From NCBI GenBank assembly GCA_000469685.2, contig LS997564.1:17821615-17885614 (forward strand): a stretch of DNA of 64,000 nucleotides, in the 5' to 3' direction. How positions within the stretch are numbered: the first letter of the stretch is position 1; each line of letters opens with the position of its first letter. This document shows positions 63,101 to 64,000 of this stretch, piece by piece. The translations under genes were made by a program, and so were the position numbers. This DNA is from Haemonchus contortus (lineage: Eukaryota > Nematoda > Chromadorea > Rhabditida > Trichostrongylidae). Below the pieces are notes generated by a model that had not been told where the DNA came from, did not search any database, and was given only the letters and a program-made list of their open reading frames with translations.

Positions 63101-64000
63101 TCACGGCTGGACTTTTCATACATGAGGACTACTGCACTCCATATCTCGAATCGACGTCTTTGGATAGGTACTGGTACAGGAGTCGTCATCTCAGTTCCGC
63201 TCAGTGGCAGTACGTTATCAATCTTTTTAGACCTTTGAAACTATGCGTAGTCTCTACAATGTGAGTTTTACCGATCCATTCCAGGCTTAGAGCAAAAGGT
63301 AGAAACGAATGATGGAAAAAAGTCGTCCAATGGACCGGGCGGGCTTGTTCGAGTGTATTCGAGCAATAAGGATTCGAAGGACGTAAGTAACATAAGAACT
63401 TGTTATCCCTTATTGGTTTGATGACGGTCTTACGAAATTTAACGACATAGCGAAAATCATCGAAATGACCTCATTCAGGATACATCTTCATCAGGCGGTG
63501 GCGGTGGAGCCTTTATTCCATACTGTAATTTAACACAGGCTCAGCTCTCTTTCCACGGTCACAAAGACAGCGTGAAATTCTTCCTTGCTGTGCCAGGTGA
63601 ATTTAAATGTTGCAACCTTGTCAGGTTTTCACTGATTCTTCATCCAAATTACGATGAACATGATTTTTTTACTCAACTCTACTCGTTATCAGGCGCTCCA
63701 CGAGAAGTAGAGGACGACCAGGAGGCGGAGCTGCGAAAAATGCTGGTAATTTCTGGTGGTGATGGCTATATCGACTTCCGGTTAGGTGAGTTTTTTTTTG
63801 TTTGGCGCTGCATTTCCTCAGAAATCCGAGATGAGAAAAATACGCATTATCGCCTCAATGAGGGTGTGCTATTGTTTGACTCTTGAATCTCAGTCTGTAA
63901 ACGAAAATTCCGGTGAAACCATGACATTTGTGGAGGTAGTAAAAGGCTTTTCTCACGATTAAGGCTTTACCTGTCAGACTGATTCCTTCCAGGCCACAAT
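51198..64000 (+). CDS. unc-16: UNC-16/JIP3, JNK-interacting scaffold and kinesin adaptor (3' end outside window)
   Basis: About 27 exons on the plus strand, all joined in frame as far as read. Candidate first exons are 51,198-51,260 ([11 protein letters not shown]) and 52,575-52,598 (MGKITREE), each phase-compatible with exon 2 (52,699-52,833). The RH1 region reads [17 protein letters not shown], then [13 protein letters not shown] and [20 protein letters not shown] (to 53,083). Coiled coils follow ([16 protein letters not shown], 56,858-56,972). The RH2 region reads [20 protein letters not shown], then [18 protein letters not shown] (57,220-57,506). A C-terminal beta-propeller-like domain follows: [71 protein letters not shown] and [12 protein letters not shown] at 63,786. 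In the family it links JNK pathway kinases and kinesin-1 to vesicle transport in neurons. A GC donor ends exon 2. A last acceptor at 63,992 leads into a final exon beyond the edge. Confidence 0.95.
57685..58953. other. unc-16 intron of 1.27 kb, nothing recognised
   Basis: Between the exon ending in [10 protein letters not shown] and the one starting [12 protein letters not shown]-rich, with no repeat or gene identified. Short antisense frames in it appear to be chance. Confidence 0.5.
61046..61582 (-). mobile_element. decayed mariner-like element in an unc-16 intron
   Basis: Perfect 24-bp terminal inverted repeats (GGGTGACCCACATGAAGTGT...) lie at 61,046 and 61,582. The right flank is TA; the left is AG. 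On the minus strand 61,500-61,300 reads [17 protein letters not shown], then [20 protein letters not shown], the C-terminal half of a mariner-superfamily transposase with the PDLNPLD-type catalytic block altered. The N-terminal half is gone (537 bp total). It is inserted antisense to unc-16. Confidence 0.88.

Overview
The window is eukaryotic nuclear DNA, most likely from a clade V (strongylid or hookworm-like) nematode. The evidence is short exons separated by compact introns with T-rich TTTCAG-type acceptors, gene products that align with nematode/metazoan proteins, and a heavy load of decayed mariner, MULE, RTE, SINE and LTR elements. The species assignment is inference. Exon boundaries were read by eye from splice sites, reading phase and remembered family alignments. 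No search was run.

Bases 1-31,000 are gene-poor and repeat-rich. A degenerate RTE-type LINE (1.9-4.4 kb) carries an inserted mariner (1,053-1,941). A MULE-like transposase remnant follows (5.7-7.3 kb), then two LTR-like direct repeats around a gag-like remnant (7.5-9.9 kb), a minisatellite (11.9-12.7 kb), another LINE reverse-transcriptase fragment (14.0-14.7 kb), tRNA-related SINE copies, a DDE-transposase-like remnant (26.0-27.7 kb), a gypsy-like gag remnant (28.7-29.3 kb) and a complete MITE (29,371-29,657). Two probable host genes sit in this part: a minus-strand gene encoding an Id/Emc-like helix-loop-helix protein without a basic region (16.6-18.1 kb), and a small plus-strand gene of unknown function (25.4-26.0 kb).

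Bases 31,000-47,500 are the conserved core. Three genes lie on the minus strand in the order coq-8 (42,190 to 35,531, 12 exons, 711 aa), a TSPAN13/31-type tetraspanin (35,059 to 33,496, 7 exons, 209 aa) and cmc-2 (32,214 to 31,178, 3 exons, 101 aa). Divergent from coq-8 is an rnf-113/CWC24 splicing-factor gene on the plus strand (43,528-47,428, 10 exons, 406 aa). All four models close in frame over every exon. coq-8 (coenzyme Q biosynthesis) and cmc-2 (a twin CX9C protein linked to cytochrome oxidase assembly) both serve the mitochondrial respiratory chain.

Bases 47,500-51,000 are intergenic, with a 5'-truncated CR1/Jockey-like LINE tail and a pair of 0.2-kb direct repeats. From 51.2 kb to the right edge runs a long plus-strand gene for UNC-16/JIP3, the JNK-pathway and kinesin-1 scaffold. 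It has two candidate first exons, a GC-AG intron and a decayed mariner in one intron. The gene continues past the window.

The best candidate for something undescribed is the Id-like HLH gene at 16.6-18.1 kb. No CRISPR, phage or prokaryotic system is present.
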